In this document: piece by piece, positions 42,474-51,776 of the stretch
How the letters are laid out: every line of letters starts with the position of its first letter
Position numbering within the stretch: position 1 is the stretch's first letter
Origin: an uncultured Clostridia bacterium
GTDB taxonomy: Bacteria; Bacillota; Clostridia; Peptostreptococcales; Anaerovoracaceae
Assembly: GCA_934281605.1 (NCBI GenBank)
Contig: CAKQXD010000004.1
Location: 124,001 to 188,000, forward strand
DNA length: 64,000 bases
Direction of reading: 5' to 3'
Notes under the pieces: generated by a model
What the model saw: the letters and a program-made list of their open reading frames with translations, nothing else
Database searches by the model: none
Told to the model about the DNA's origin: nothing
Program-made: the position numbers and the translations under genes

Positions 42474-42502
42474 AATATACACCTGTTTTGAAAAGTATAC
42501 AA
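42474..42502 (-). promoter_or_regulatory. Promoter of the rho operon
   Basis: TTGTAT (42497-42502), a 17-bp spacer and TATATT (42474-42479) on the minus strand, about 100 bp before the rho ATG. Confidence 0.7.
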
Positions 42503-42524
42503 GACAGCGGGGAAAAATCAGCAA

Positions 42525-42578
42525 GAAAAAAGATTTCAGCCCGATTCCCTGCAGTATGCTTGGAATCGGGCCGAAATC
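42525..42578 (-). terminator. Terminator of the 917-residue surface protein gene
   Basis: A 17-bp stem with one mismatch, GATTTC-A-GCCCGATTCC paired with GGAATCGGGC-C-GAAATC (42532-42548 and 42562-42578), followed by CTTTTTTCTTG on the minus strand. Confidence 0.85.
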
Positions 42579-42606
42579 ACATTCCTCGTTATTTGAATAA
42601 CCTCGG

Positions 42607-45363
42607 TTATTGTTTCTTTCTTCGAGAACCTGCTAAGACTACTCCAATACCGGCGAGTGCGGCGGCTGCGATGGCGATCCAGAGGAGCGGCGCGAAGTTA
42701 TCGCCTGTGGCCGCTGCGTTGTCTGCGGTCTGCTGACTGCTGCTTTGTGCAGAGGACGCCGCGGCTGATGTTGCCTGCTGCGAAGAGTCCGTCGGCTGGC
42801 TGGAATCCGTCGGCTTGGACGGGTCTGTCGGCGTCACAGGATCACTTGGTTTGCTCGGATCTGTCGGCGTCACAGGATCCTCCTTCTCCACTTTGACAAG
42901 ATAGATATCGACGGTATTATTATTCACCGTTACGCCGTCGATTCCCTTCGTTGTTTTCTCATTGTCAATGCGGTATTCTCCGTCGTAAACAGATCCCGTC
43001 TCATTATCCCCGCCGAGCACATTCTGGATGTTGGCAGAAAGCTGCTTTTTACCGTCTTCATACTGATACAGATCTGCCACGACCTTGGCGCCCGGATTGA
43101 CCATATGAGTTCTGGATTTGATCTTCCTGGTCACCGTTTCTCCGTTTTCTTTATAAGAAACGTAGAAATTTACCATATACGGGATGGCGTCCCTTTCCTC
43201 TCTCTTCTTCCATACAGCGCGCAAGGTCAGGATCTTTCGATCCTTGTCACGATCATAATACAAGCAGTCCTGCAATGCGGCGATGGAAGTACCGCTGCAT
43301 TGCAGCGACTCGCCTTCGGCATAAGTCAATGGGTTGCCGTCTGCCAATATCTTGACAGTTTCGGTCGGACGTCCTGTTCCGTCATCCTGTGTTTCCGCAG
43401 TCAGAACTTCCCAGTGATCGAATATGAAACTGCCGGTTTTATCCACCGGCTGCTGGTTGGAAATCAAAACTTTCTGGTGATTTTCACAGTTGTATCCGTT
43501 TTCCCCGCCATTCTGATAAGCCGGCATATCCTCGATATCTGTGAGGTTCGGCGAGATCTGCACGCCATCCTGCGTGCGCCCGGCTCCCGATACATAGTTG
43601 ATCCCGTATTTGATCGGGGACGCCTGGATATTGACCAGCACAACGCCCTGTGCAGAATCGGCATTCATATAATTCTGCAAAGCCTTTGTCCCGCAGAAAT
43701 AGTAATAACCGTCGCTGCTGGCCTGCCAGTTTTCGTAGGAGACGGCTTCAAAACCGGTCTCGGTTTTGATCAGGTATTGTACGAAAGCATTCTCTCCGAT
43801 TTTAAGATCATCATCTTCCTGAAGCTTCGTGCCGTCTTTTTTCGTGTAGGATATATGAGGCATCTGATAGCCGTCCGCTTTCTTAAAGCGTATGGGATCA
43901 GAGTAGTTATTACTTGATACCCTTTCAACAAGCGAGCCTGGTTTTAAAGCGATCCAGTTCCCCTGCTCGTCTCTGATCTGGTAGTACTGCGGATCGCTTA
44001 CTCCATTCAGGTGCTTGAATACCAGCTCCTTGTGATAATGACCGACCAGGTTGCCTGCGCTGACAGTCAGGTTTTCATAGCAGTTCTCCACATCCATACG
44101 ATATCTTCGGGTAGCCGAGCTTCCATTATCACCTCGGTTGGAAGTCACGCTGATCGTGATTTTCGTCCCCGTGGAAAGTGTCGTTGTTTCTGTTACCGTT
44201 TTATCGCTTTTGACATCTACCATCGGTACCGTTACCGGCTCTCCGTTGATCTGCAGCTGATCCAGTTCCCAGGTAACCTGACCCGCCGTCCAGCCCCCAA
44301 AGTCCCAGGAGAAGCTGTGGTCCTGGACAGAAAAGGTCTTTCGGCACAGATCCGGTCTAATGTTTCCAAATGCTGCTTTATTATTATCATCATAAACGAC
44401 CATTCTTGTATTCGCATACACGGTCTGCGCCCATTCCGATGCATCAAAGGTAAACTGATCGATCTTCTCATACTGCAGTGTCACCACATCATCGCCTGTA
44501 ATATTAGCAAGTGAAATGAAATCTGAAAGTTTTATGGAATTCGGGCTTCCTTCTGCCAGGAAAATACTATTCTCGTTTCGCTGATAGGACATCATTTCAC
44601 CAAGCTTAGAAGTATAGCGAACTGTTCCGTCGTCTTTTTTCGTTACGGTCACGGTCGCCTTATATCCCCGCGGTATCGTCACCGTATCGCTGTAACTATG
44701 GCCATTAGCCACTTCCAGCGGGCGGTCGGCTCCGAAGACCTGATCCAGGCCCCAGCCGTCCGGACCTTCGCTCGTCACATTACCCTCAGAATCCTTAAAC
44801 TGGTATTCCACAGTATGGTCTTTGCCGTGGGTGTATTCCAGCGCGATTTTATCACCGCTTTTTAAAACCGGATATACCGTCTTGTTTGTAACGTTTTTAT
44901 CGGTGGTATAGTAAATATACTCCTGCTCAGTGCCGTCATCTTCATGGATCGTAAGGGTTCCCACGAAATAGACGGCAGTATTTCCGATATGAGCACGACT
45001 GAAGGTGTGTCTCACATCTGATTGATTCATCAAGGTCAGCGGCACATTGTTGCGCAGTTTACCGCCTTTGATCGAAGAAATAGAAGCTGTCTGCAGATCT
45101 GTACAGGCCGAACCGTCCGCATGATGATTAACACAAACGAACTCAAAATACTTTGCAGGAATCGCTGCATCTTCCGTTTCTACATTGCGCGGTGCACTTC
45201 GCAGATCCTGCTGCGTTACATATCCCTTTTCTAAATGCTGCTCAAGTGTTGATGAGCCTGTCGCTTCCCCTGCCCATACGGCTGTCCCGCTTCCCATCGT
45301 GAGAAAAAGCATCAGGATCGCCAAACTCAAAGCCATACCTTTTCTTATTCCTTGAAGTTTCAT
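42607..45363 (-). CDS. Large secreted surface protein with a Pro/Thr/Ser stalk
   Basis: About 918 residues from the ATG at 45363 (a longer start at 45384 also exists). The signal peptide is KLQGIRKGMALSLAILMLFL ending near AVWAGEA. The mature part contains several beta-rich modules without a recognised family and with scattered cysteines, for example CVNHHADGSACTD. Near the C-terminus lies an InlB-like/MucBP-type module (VNFYVSYKENGETVTRKI). A stalk of PTDPSKPSDPVTPTDPSKPT repeats and a Ser/Gln-rich stretch follow, then ATGDN, a hydrophobic helix and GSRRKKQ. This is a sortase-type or membrane-anchor layout without a canonical LPxTG. Function unknown; likely surface adhesion. Confidence 0.8.
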   Translation of the reverse strand: MKLQGIRKGMALSLAILMLFLTMGSGTAVWAGEATGSSTLEQHLEKGYVTQQDLRSAPRNVETEDAAIPAKYFEFVCVNHHADGSACTDLQTASISSIKGGKLRNNVPLTLMNQSDVRHTFSRAHIGNTAVYFVGTLTIHEDDGTEQEYIYYTTDKNVTNKTVYPVLKSGDKIALEYTHGKDHTVEYQFKDSEGNVTSEGPDGWGLDQVFGADRPLEVANGHSYSDTVTIPRGYKATVTVTKKDDGTVRYTSKLGEMMSYQRNENSIFLAEGSPNSIKLSDFISLANITGDDVVTLQYEKIDQFTFDASEWAQTVYANTRMVVYDDNNKAAFGNIRPDLCRKTFSVQDHSFSWDFGGWTAGQVTWELDQLQINGEPVTVPMVDVKSDKTVTETTTLSTGTKITISVTSNRGDNGSSATRRYRMDVENCYENLTVSAGNLVGHYHKELVFKHLNGVSDPQYYQIRDEQGNWIALKPGSLVERVSSNNYSDPIRFKKADGYQMPHISYTKKDGTKLQEDDDLKIGENAFVQYLIKTETGFEAVSYENWQASSDGYYYFCGTKALQNYMNADSAQGVVLVNIQASPIKYGINYVSGAGRTQDGVQISPNLTDIEDMPAYQNGGENGYNCENHQKVLISNQQPVDKTGSFIFDHWEVLTAETQDDGTGRPTETVKILADGNPLTYAEGESLQCSGTSIAALQDCLYYDRDKDRKILTLRAVWKKREERDAIPYMVNFYVSYKENGETVTRKIKSRTHMVNPGAKVVADLYQYEDGKKQLSANIQNVLGGDNETGSVYDGEYRIDNEKTTKGIDGVTVNNNTVDIYLVKVEKEDPVTPTDPSKPSDPVTPTDPSKPTDSSQPTDSSQQATSAAASSAQSSSQQTADNAAATGDNFAPLLWIAIAAAALAGIGVVLAGSRRKKQ

Positions 45364-45519
45364 TTTGCTCCGATATCCTTCCATACATTTTATCTGTACC
45401 CCCCCTTTGAGCAAGAGGCGCAATCCTTTTTTACCATGATTAGACCCAACTGTCAATAGTTTCTAAACAATTTTAGACTATTTTCATCTTGTATGGTCTG
45501 CCCTGTCGATTCTATATTT

Positions 45520-45556
45520 TAAAAAAAACCGAACCTCAGGTTTCTGAGATCCGGTC
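45520..45556 (-). terminator. Terminator of the Cys-repeat surface protein gene
   Basis: A stem pairing AACCGAACCTCAG with CTGAGATCCGGTC (with mismatches), then TTTTTTTT on the minus strand. Confidence 0.85.
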
Positions 45557-45591
45557 TTGCATCAGTCATGATAGAGTGGATTTATTTCGCT

Positions 45592-47595
45592 TTATTTTTC
45601 GATCGTTCTTCTTCTGTAAGCAGCACCGGCAGCACCGCCTGCAGCCAGTAATGCCAGCAGGCTGTACAGTGCGACATTCATATCATCGCCAGTCTTGGCG
45701 GAATCATCGCTCTTGTCCGCCGTTTCTTTCGTCTTGTTCAGCTCTGTCTTACTGGTCAGGTCTGCCTTGGCAGCATTCAGTGCCGGGATCGCCGCAGTTT
45801 CCGTATAGCTGCACTTTTCGCAGACTCTTTCCTTCATTCCCGCTTCCTCTACAGTCGGCTCCTTGACTACCTTCCATTCACCGAACTTGTGACCGGTGGC
45901 CGGGATCACTACCGGAGCTTCCAATTCGTTCTGACAAGCTTCATCTGCAAAGATCTTGCCGCAGGTCTTGCATTCCCAGTATGCTTCGTGGCCGTCCTTC
46001 AGGCAGGTTGCGTCTACCTTTTCGACCAGCTTCAGGTCGTGACCCAGCGGATCAGTTGGAATGATTTCCGGGATGAGTTCCTTGCCATTTTCATCTGCAA
46101 AGCGCTGTTTGCAAATCTCGCATGTCCAGTACGCATCGTGACCAGGTTCTGTGCAAGTTGCAGCTTTCGCTTCTGTCTTGGTCAGAGTGTGCGGCAGCAT
46201 ATCAATGGTCTGTTCACTTGTTGTTGCATCGCAGTTTTTACAATGGATCGACTTGCTTCCCGCAGTCGTACAGGTTGCCGGAGTATCAATCGTGTAATCC
46301 GCCTCCCAATTGTGGTTCTCTGATTTGAGATTTGAATTACATCTCTCACAATATTTCATATGTGTAGTATCGTCGGTTTTTTTATAAGCAATATCGTGAT
46401 CGATCGGCTCGGAAAGGAATGTCTTACATGTCGTGCAATACTTTGCACATTTTTCGGCATTATTTCCTGCATAATGCCAAACTACATTATGTCCTGTCGC
46501 AGAAATAACTTCTGGAGTTTCAATCGGCGTTATCGCCTGCTCATCAACGAACAGTCGATCACACGCATTACATTTCCAATATGCTTTATAACCGTCTTCA
46601 GTACAGGTTGCATCCTTTTTAGCAACGGCCTCCAGCTTGTGCGCCGCCGGGATCACAACAGGTTTATCGATTGGGTTTGTTCCAGCCGGATCAGCAAACA
46701 TGCCCTGGCAAACACTGCAAGTCCAGTAAGCTTCATATCCATTCTCTGTGCAAGTTGCGTCTTTTTTCTGCGTGCCCGTCAGAGTATGCTTCGGGGAAAT
46801 CACAACAGGTTCTGAAATCATATTCGTACCATTTTCATCAGAAAACATTATGTTGCACTTGCTGCAAGTCCAGTATGCTTCATGTCCTGTTTCCGTACAA
46901 GTTGAATCCTGTCTTGCTGTTTTGGTTAACTTATGCTTTTCGGGACTACTCTTATAATTATTACAATTCTTGCACTCCTGCCAGTGATAGCCGCCGTTCT
47001 GCTTCCATTCAAGGTCGTGATCCACAAATGCTATTTTAACATTTGCCTTGAAGGTAGGATTCGTTCCGATAACGTGCTCTGTTACTTCTACAGTATATGT
47101 TCCAGAAGCTGTTACGTTATATGTTGACTCTGTTGCACGTAAAATCTTTTGCCCATCTTTATACCATTGATAGCTATAGTGCAGCACCCCACTTTGCTTT
47201 TGAATTTCAGCAGTTAAAGTGGCCTTTGTCCCTGTGCAAAAAGTAGTCTTATTTGCAGTTGTTGTAATTTTTACACCGGTTGCTGCTCTCGCTGCCTGCG
47301 TATCTACCGCCTTCGCCTGACTCTTTGCAGCCTGTGCCTTCGGTGCTGCCTGACTTTCCTGTGCAGGCGCCTTCGCTTCTTCCTTCTGTGCTGCCGGTGC
47401 AGTTTCCTTCTGTTCCGTCTGCGCAGCCTCATTCGCAGAATCCGGAGCCTCTGTTTCTACCGCTTTGCTTCCTGTATCAGCAGCTTCCAGCGCCTCACCG
47501 CTTTCTGCGAATACCGCTCCCGGTACTGCTGTCATGGTGAATAAAACCGTTGCGCACAGAATCTTGGAGACTATGCGCTTCCCTCTCTTGACCAT
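45592..47595 (-). CDS. Secreted surface protein with an Ig-like domain and about eight Cys-pair repeats
   Basis: 667 residues from the ATG at 47595 (AAGGAGAAGGAT upstream). The signal peptide RGKRIVSKILCATVLFTMTA ends near AVFAESG. A low-complexity A/Q/K/E region (about 40-110) is followed by an Ig-like domain (KTTFCTGTKATLTAEI to YQWYKDGQKIL). Then come repeats of about 45-50 residues with the frame ATCTExGxxAYWTCxxC and FADxxG...PVVIPAxGH, each with paired cysteines in CxxC. The frame is a zinc-ribbon-like one. The C-terminus is AKTGDDM, a hydrophobic helix and YRRRT. It probably sits on the cell surface. Cys repeats of this frame are known in Clostridial surface proteins, but their role is unclear. 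Confidence 0.82.
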   Translation of the reverse strand: MVKRGKRIVSKILCATVLFTMTAVPGAVFAESGEALEAADTGSKAVETEAPDSANEAAQTEQKETAPAAQKEEAKAPAQESQAAPKAQAAKSQAKAVDTQAARAATGVKITTTANKTTFCTGTKATLTAEIQKQSGVLHYSYQWYKDGQKILRATESTYNVTASGTYTVEVTEHVIGTNPTFKANVKIAFVDHDLEWKQNGGYHWQECKNCNNYKSSPEKHKLTKTARQDSTCTETGHEAYWTCSKCNIMFSDENGTNMISEPVVISPKHTLTGTQKKDATCTENGYEAYWTCSVCQGMFADPAGTNPIDKPVVIPAAHKLEAVAKKDATCTEDGYKAYWKCNACDRLFVDEQAITPIETPEVISATGHNVVWHYAGNNAEKCAKYCTTCKTFLSEPIDHDIAYKKTDDTTHMKYCERCNSNLKSENHNWEADYTIDTPATCTTAGSKSIHCKNCDATTSEQTIDMLPHTLTKTEAKAATCTEPGHDAYWTCEICKQRFADENGKELIPEIIPTDPLGHDLKLVEKVDATCLKDGHEAYWECKTCGKIFADEACQNELEAPVVIPATGHKFGEWKVVKEPTVEEAGMKERVCEKCSYTETAAIPALNAAKADLTSKTELNKTKETADKSDDSAKTGDDMNVALYSLLALLAAGGAAGAAYRRRTIEK

Positions 47596-47760
47596 ATCCT
47601 TCTCCTTTCCGAACTGGATTTCATAAGCTAGTATTTTAATTATACTATCTATACTCCAATTAAGCAATACAAACCCCCCTCTCAAATACAAAATTTTAAC
47701 AGTTCGGGGGGTATCGGTGACGTCAGTCCAAACGCTATTCACAGCATCTCACAGTACATA

Positions 47761-47797
47761 AAAAGACCGAACCCCAGCTTTCCGAGATTCGGTCTTT
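47761..47797 (-). terminator. Terminator of the hslO-hbd gene run
   Basis: 10-bp stem AAAGACCGAA/TTCGGTCTTT followed by T on the minus strand, 20 bp after the hbd stop. Its arms resemble those of the terminator at 45520-45556. Confidence 0.85.
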
Positions 47798-47818
47798 ACA
47801 ACTCGTCTTATTAAAATT

Positions 47819-48661
47819 CTAATACTGGAAAAATCCTTCGCCGGTCTTTCTCCCCAGCTTGCCGTCGCGGACCATCTTGCGCAGATATACGTGCGGACGG
47901 TATTTGTCCTCGCCGTATTCCCGGTGAAGGGTTTCCATGATGGCGAGACACACATCCAGTCCGATCAGATCACCCAGTGCCAAAGGTCCCATCGGGAAAT
48001 TGGCTCCCAGCTTCATGGCTGTGTCGATATCTTCCGCAGCAGCAACACCGTCGGCCAGAATGCCGATGGCTTCATTGATCATCGGAATCAGAATCCGGTT
48101 TACGACGAATCCCGGTGCTTCCTCCACCTTAACAGGGCTCTTGCCCAGAGATCCTGCCAGATCCATGATCGCTGCGGTCGTTTCCTCGGAAGTGGATAAT
48201 CCGCGGATGACTTCCACCAGCTTCATAGCCGGTACCGGATTGAAGAAATGCATGCCGATCACCTTTTCCGGACGGCCGGTCACCGCTGCGATCTCCGTAA
48301 TAGAAAGGGCCGAGGTATTGGTTGCCAGAATGGTATCCGGCTGGCAGGATTCGTCTAGCTGACGGAACATGGCTTTTTTCGCTTCCACATTTTCAGTCGC
48401 CGCTTCCACGACGATCTCCGCATCGTGAAGATCCACCATGTCGGTGCTGCCTTTGATGCGGCCCAGTACAGCCTCTTTGTCTTCTTCGCTCATGCGGCCC
48501 TTCTTAACAGCCTTTTCCAGAGTGCCTGAGATCTTCGCCAGACCCCGGTCGATAAACTCCTGCTTCTGTTCGATAAATGTCACTTCATACCCGCTCTGCG
48601 CCATCACCTGGATGATCCCTGCACCCATGGTGCCTGCGCCGAGTACACCTGTCTTTTTCAT
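47819..48661 (-). CDS. hbd: 3-hydroxyacyl-CoA (3-hydroxybutyryl-CoA) dehydrogenase
   Basis: 280 residues. The N-terminal NAD-binding motif is GVLGAGTMGAGIIQVMAQSG; NTSALSITEIA and IGMHFFNPVPAMKLVEVIRG with the catalytic His are intact, and the helical C-domain has GFVVNRILIPMINEA. It oxidises 3-hydroxybutyryl-CoA to acetoacetyl-CoA, or the reverse, in butyrate or amino acid fermentation. It stands apart from a crt/bcd/etf cluster, last in a run with an AEC transporter. Confidence 0.94.
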   Translation of the reverse strand: MKKTGVLGAGTMGAGIIQVMAQSGYEVTFIEQKQEFIDRGLAKISGTLEKAVKKGRMSEEDKEAVLGRIKGSTDMVDLHDAEIVVEAATENVEAKKAMFRQLDESCQPDTILATNTSALSITEIAAVTGRPEKVIGMHFFNPVPAMKLVEVIRGLSTSEETTAAIMDLAGSLGKSPVKVEEAPGFVVNRILIPMINEAIGILADGVAAAEDIDTAMKLGANFPMGPLALGDLIGLDVCLAIMETLHREYGEDKYRPHVYLRKMVRDGKLGRKTGEGFFQY

Positions 48662-48713
48662 AGCCTGCGCTTCCTTTCTTTTCGCAACTCGTGATCCGCG
48701 GTCTTTGCACCCA

Positions 48714-49664
48714 TCACACGATCACTAATTGAATGATATGAATGAGCAGCGGCACCGTTCCGATGGACGCCACCGTGCTTAAAAACAAAATCCGGCTGGC
48801 TACACCTGCATCCAGTCCTTCCTGCTCTGCCAGCATGGATACCGTCGCCGCTGTCGGAAAACTGATTCCCAGCACAAGGATCGAACGAATCAGCGGATCG
48901 ATGGGCAGGAACGCCACCGCCGCCAGCGTCAGAAGCGGCAGCACCAGCAGCTTGACCACGCTGCCTTCGATGGTCGTCACACTGCTGATAATATCCCTGA
49001 ATCTATACCGCGTCAGCGAAGACCCGATGAAGATCATGGCCATCGGTGTAGATACGTTACCTATATATAATAAATATTCATCCAGCACTCCCGGCACACC
49101 AAGTCCCGACAGACTGAATGCAAATCCGATAAACAGTGCTAAAATATTCGGATTCAGCAGCAGCTTCAGCGCCGCCCGTAAAATCCGTTTCGGCGTCACC
49201 GGCGGGTGCTCATCATTCTTCATATCCCGCAGCAGCTTTACACCATAGGTGAAAATAAAGAAATTCATCGCTGCGTTGTGGGCCAGCATCAGCAGCAGAC
49301 CGCGGTCTCCGAAAAAGATCAGCGCCACCGGGAATCCCATAAAGCCGTTATTCGGCATGGACATGGCGAACTCCGCGATGCCCGAAACATCCTTAGGATA
49401 CTTGCGCACCCGGGCGTAGCCTTTGCAGAAGAAACCGTAGAGGTAAAACAGCACCAGGCTCAGTACAAAGGTCAGGCCGAAGTCTGCCAGCACGCCGGGC
49501 GTCAGGTCCAGCGCGCCGATGTTGTGAACGATCAGGCACGGATACGCAAAATAGACCACAAGCTTGTTGATGCTGTGATCCATTTTTTCATCTATAAAGT
49601 TGATTTTTCGCAGGAACCATCCCGTGAACAGGATGGCGAAAAGCACAAAATATCTGCCGTACAT
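48714..49664 (-). CDS. AEC (auxin efflux carrier) family transporter
   Basis: 316 residues with about ten membrane helices in two five-helix bundles. Motifs include YFAYPCLIVHNIGALDLTPG, AMSMPNNGFMGFPVALIFFG (conserved N-x-GF-x-G-x-P) and TPMAMIFIGSSLTRY. Bacterial members transport malate, lactate or other carboxylates, so an organic acid is likely here, consistent with the hbd neighbour. GGAG 8 nt before the ATG, which is 18 bp after DUF1846. Confidence 0.9.
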   Translation of the reverse strand: MYGRYFVLFAILFTGWFLRKINFIDEKMDHSINKLVVYFAYPCLIVHNIGALDLTPGVLADFGLTFVLSLVLFYLYGFFCKGYARVRKYPKDVSGIAEFAMSMPNNGFMGFPVALIFFGDRGLLLMLAHNAAMNFFIFTYGVKLLRDMKNDEHPPVTPKRILRAALKLLLNPNILALFIGFAFSLSGLGVPGVLDEYLLYIGNVSTPMAMIFIGSSLTRYRFRDIISSVTTIEGSVVKLLVLPLLTLAAVAFLPIDPLIRSILVLGISFPTAATVSMLAEQEGLDAGVASRILFLSTVASIGTVPLLIHIIQLVIV

Positions 49665-49682
49665 GTAGTAAACTCCTACGAT

Positions 49683-51200
49683 CTAGCTGTAATACAGGTT
49701 GTTTGTAATATACTCCGGATCGCTGGTCACGTCGATACCCAGCGCCTTGAGTGTACTTTCGTCCTTGTCACTGAGGATCGCCGTGCAGTGGGCGCGGCAG
49801 GATTTCAGCTGCGGCACCTTGGCCAGAGCTCTTGCCGCCGACGGGTTGGTTACCGCCGAAATGGTCAGCGCCGTCAGAATCTCCTCGCAGTTAAGGCTGG
49901 TTTTTTCTGCGCCCAGCACATCTACTTTCAGCTCCTGAATGCTCTTTAAGATTCCCGGAGAGATGAGGTACAGGTCGTCAGCCATACCGCTCAGATACTT
50001 GATGGCATTGAGCACTGCCGCTGCGGCAGCCACCATCCTGCGGGAGCTTCTGCCCGTAATGATCGTGCCATCCGGCAGTTCCAGCGCCATGACTACCACA
50101 TTAGCGTAGCGCTCGTCGCAGGCCTTTTTCTGTTCCGCGTAATCCCTCGCCGGCGCAACCACCTTCCGGTCCTCCACGCAGAGGGACAGATCGTCCATCA
50201 GCAGCTTGGCACGCTCTACTGTCTCGCCGCTGATTTTTCCTTTTTTATAGTCACACTGAGCGATCATGTACCGGCGGATGATTTCCTGATTGGCCGCCTC
50301 CCGCACCACTTCATCGTTGGTGATGCAGAAACCTGCCCGGTTCACGCCCATATCCGTCGGCGATTTGTACTCTGATTCCTCTCCAGTGATCTTCTCGATG
50401 ATCCGCTTTACAACAGGGAACACCTCCAGGTCGCGGTTGTAGTTGACCGCCTTTTCCCCGTAGGCTTCCAGATGGAAGGAGTCGATCATGTTGACGTCCT
50501 TCAGGTCGGCCGTTGCCGCTTCATACGCCACGTTGACAGGGTGTTTGAGCGGAATGTTCCAGATCGGGAACGTCTCGAACTTGGCGTAGCGGACTTTGCG
50601 GCCACGCTTGTTTTCGTGATACAGCTGCGAAAGGCATGTTGCCAGCTTGCCGCTGCCGCCTCCCGGTCCCGTCACGACCACCAGCGGACGCTCCACTTCG
50701 ATGTACGGATTGGCGCCGTAGCCCTCGTCGCTTACGATGGTGTCCACGTCGGTCGGATAACCCTTGGTGAACCGGTGCTTGTACGTCCGGATCCCGCGCC
50801 GTTCCAGCTTGTTAATGAACTTGTCCACCGCCGGCGAATTGTCCTCATAGCGAGTCACTACCACGCTGTTGACCACCAGATCGTGCTTGCGGAAAATATC
50901 CATCAGCCGCAGCACTTCCAGGTCATAGGTAATGCCGAAATCCTGTCTCGTCTTGTTGGTCATGATATCCCCGGAGTAAATACAGATGATGATCTCCACC
51001 TTGTCCTTCATCTTCTGCAAAAGCTTGATCTTGGCGTTTTCATCAAACCCCGGCAGCACCCGCATAGCGTGTTTATCCTGCACCAGCTTGCCACCAAACT
51101 CCAGATACAGCCTCTCGCTGTTTCCGCAGTTGATCCGCTCCAGGATATACTTCGACTGTTCCTCGATATACTGTTCCGCACTAAAACCTATTTCCGTCAT
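49683..51200 (-). CDS. DUF1846 domain-containing protein
   Basis: 505 residues. The family signature MTEIGFSAEQYIEEQSKYIL and the nucleotide-binding-like VVVTGPGGGSGKLATCLSQL (P-loop-like, about 165-185) are clear, with later KFETFPIWNIPLKHPVN and RSSRRMVAAAAAVLNAIKYL. The C-terminal third has cysteines near SCRAHCTAI. Crystal structures of DUF1846 proteins exist, but no role is established. The ATG at 51200 follows GGAGG; the TTG at 51212 overlaps it. It is downstream of hslO, DUF1934 and the small membrane protein. Confidence 0.92.
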   Translation of the reverse strand: MTEIGFSAEQYIEEQSKYILERINCGNSERLYLEFGGKLVQDKHAMRVLPGFDENAKIKLLQKMKDKVEIIICIYSGDIMTNKTRQDFGITYDLEVLRLMDIFRKHDLVVNSVVVTRYEDNSPAVDKFINKLERRGIRTYKHRFTKGYPTDVDTIVSDEGYGANPYIEVERPLVVVTGPGGGSGKLATCLSQLYHENKRGRKVRYAKFETFPIWNIPLKHPVNVAYEAATADLKDVNMIDSFHLEAYGEKAVNYNRDLEVFPVVKRIIEKITGEESEYKSPTDMGVNRAGFCITNDEVVREAANQEIIRRYMIAQCDYKKGKISGETVERAKLLMDDLSLCVEDRKVVAPARDYAEQKKACDERYANVVVMALELPDGTIITGRSSRRMVAAAAAVLNAIKYLSGMADDLYLISPGILKSIQELKVDVLGAEKTSLNCEEILTALTISAVTNPSAARALAKVPQLKSCRAHCTAILSDKDESTLKALGIDVTSDPEYITNNLYYS

Positions 51201-51227
51201 CTTCTCCTCCAATTTCCTTCTATCTTA

Positions 51228-51320
51228 CTATAAATATGCGATTGCCATTGTCAGCGTCGTTACGACCATCACTACGACGATAGCGATGGTGATTACTTTG
51301 ATCGTCTTTTTACTCATCAT
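51228..51320 (-). CDS. Small single-pass membrane protein (Prli42/DUF4044-like)
   Basis: 30 residues: MMSKKTIKVITIAIVVVMVV followed by TTLTMAIAYL. It has a basic N-terminus and one helix. Layout and length match the Prli42 stressosome-linked peptides of Bacillales and DUF4044 small membrane proteins of Clostridia; this is by resemblance only, not alignment. AGAGGTGA lies 7 nt upstream of the first ATG. It lies between DUF1934 and DUF1846, 16 and 27 bp from them, in the hslO run. Too short for routine gene calling. Confidence 0.7.
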   Translation of the reverse strand: MMSKKTIKVITIAIVVVMVVTTLTMAIAYL

Positions 51321-51336
51321 AATCCAGTCACCTCTT

Positions 51337-51762
51337 TTACATCAATGTTATGTTCAGCTGGTTGCGGCCCTCGATCAGCCCTTTGAGGCTGATGCTGTAG
51401 TCGATATCCAGGTTGCCGCCGCCCTCTTCCGTCAGATTGTTTTCCAGCTTATTTGTCAAAACTTCCATCTCGATTGCCCCGAACGGCGTATCGTAAAGCC
51501 CCGAATAACGCTTTCCACGTTCAAAACGGATCTCGTTTCCGATGCCCGCACCCTCGCCGAACCGCTTCATCTGCACTTCGTCCGGCTTGCACTTGAGCCG
51601 CGTCCGGCAGCCCGGCACGCCCGAAAGCTCCGTCTCCTCATAAATCAGGTACATGGCCTCGCCCCGCTTGTACAGCTTGGCTTCCGTGACGAATTCCATG
51701 ATATCCTCATCGCCCTCTTCGTTGACCTGATTTGTCGTGATCTTTACCATTACCTCTTTCAT
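51337..51762 (-). CDS. DUF1934 (YwiB-like) protein
   Basis: About 141 residues, a lipocalin-like small beta-barrel family. MKEVMVKITTNQVNEEGDED, KYSGLYDTPFG-like (KRYSGLYDTPFGAIEMEVLT) and DIDYSISLKG are family features. The ATG at 51762 follows GGGAG by 8 nt. An upstream ATG at 51777 overlaps the hslO stop, so the gene may be coupled. Function is not established. Confidence 0.85.
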   Translation of the reverse strand: MKEVMVKITTNQVNEEGDEDIMEFVTEAKLYKRGEAMYLIYEETELSGVPGCRTRLKCKPDEVQMKRFGEGAGIGNEIRFERGKRYSGLYDTPFGAIEMEVLTNKLENNLTEEGGGNLDIDYSISLKGLIEGRNQLNITLM

Positions 51763-51776
51763 ATCTCTCACTCCCA

